A stretch of 64,000 bases of DNA, taken from positions 47,545-111,544 of the forward strand of contig NZ_VWRN01000006.1 of the NCBI RefSeq assembly GCF_008632125.1. Direction: 5' to 3'. The stretch is from Cupriavidus cauae. GTDB taxonomy: Bacteria; Pseudomonadota; Gammaproteobacteria; Burkholderiales; Burkholderiaceae. The notes under the pieces are model-generated. The model was not told the DNA's origin, did no database searches, and was given only the letters and a program-made list of their open reading frames with translations. Positions 61,917 to 64,000 of the stretch are shown piece after piece. A program made the translations under genes and the position numbers. Every line of letters begins with the position of its first letter. The first letter of the stretch is position 1.

Positions 61917-64000
<2,084 letters not shown>

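Overview
The window reads as a chromosomal segment of a high-GC betaproteobacterium, most likely a Burkholderiaceae member of the Cupriavidus/Ralstonia type. The basis is the gcl-hyi-glxR-ttuD-pyk operon, the gcvTHP-sdaA order behind a tandem glycine riboswitch, a trifunctional PutA, a flavocytochrome c sulfide dehydrogenase pair, and very strong G/C preference at third codon positions. No insertion sequence, prophage, CRISPR array or replication origin was seen. Genus assignment is inference from gene content.

Layout. 0-4 kb: a sulfide/sulfur-oxidation edge: the start of an unidentified gene, an ArsR-type regulator with a clear operator, an unrecognised 468-residue protein, and flavocytochrome c subunits (flavoprotein and cytochrome). 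4-11.5 kb: housekeeping genes (BON lipoprotein, YraN, RsmI, RlpA, a glyoxalase-II-like hydrolase, a DEDDh exonuclease, an ArsC-like reductase, a GNAT acetyltransferase). 11.5-17 kb: a catabolic unit with two M20-type amidohydrolases divergent from a DctA-like symporter and a GntR/FCD regulator. 17-25 kb: the glyoxylate/glycerate pathway, in which Gcl, Hyi, GlxR, glycerate kinase and pyruvate kinase take glyoxylate to pyruvate, with a divergent LysR regulator and a 23-bp palindrome between them. 25-36.7 kb: a mixed region (YpfJ, a secreted 12-residue-repeat protein, Rnk, a CadR/PbrR-like regulator, HtpX, a GlxA-type regulator with an MFS transporter, ArfB, a MOSC protein, a WYL regulator with a VOC protein, a methyltransferase) ending at tRNA-Arg(CCG). 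37-42 kb: a diheme cytochrome c, an oxygen-independent coproporphyrinogen oxidase behind an FNR box, and a Rep/UvrD helicase. 42.4-49.6 kb: a glycine riboswitch, gcvT, gcvH, gcvP, a DUF421 protein and sdaA, together a glycine/serine degradation unit. 49.6-64 kb: an Rpn-type nuclease, an ETHE1-like persulfide dioxygenase, an antiporter overlapping a YbdK-type ligase, a TPR protein, LivK, PutA with its own putative operator boxes, and the 3' part of priA.

Two things stand out. First, the DNA is unusually rich in short tandem repeats, and several of them are duplications of the 3' end of a gene including its stop codon (rnk 12 bp, rep 9 bp, the WYL regulator 91 bp, the hemN-type gene 116 bp), while others start at or just after a stop codon (ArsC-like gene 16 bp, fcc cytochrome 13 bp, TPR gene 11 bp). 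Where repeats lie inside genes they keep the reading frame and make linkers or tails (exonuclease, Rpn, PriA, the secreted repeat protein). Second, regulatory sites are readable for many genes: ArsR, LysR, MerR, FNR, PutA and possibly GntR operators, plus the riboswitch. No single new defence or biosynthetic system was found; the best unexplained items are the 468-residue protein at 868-2274, the 12-residue-repeat exported protein at 26451-26804, and the gene-end duplications.
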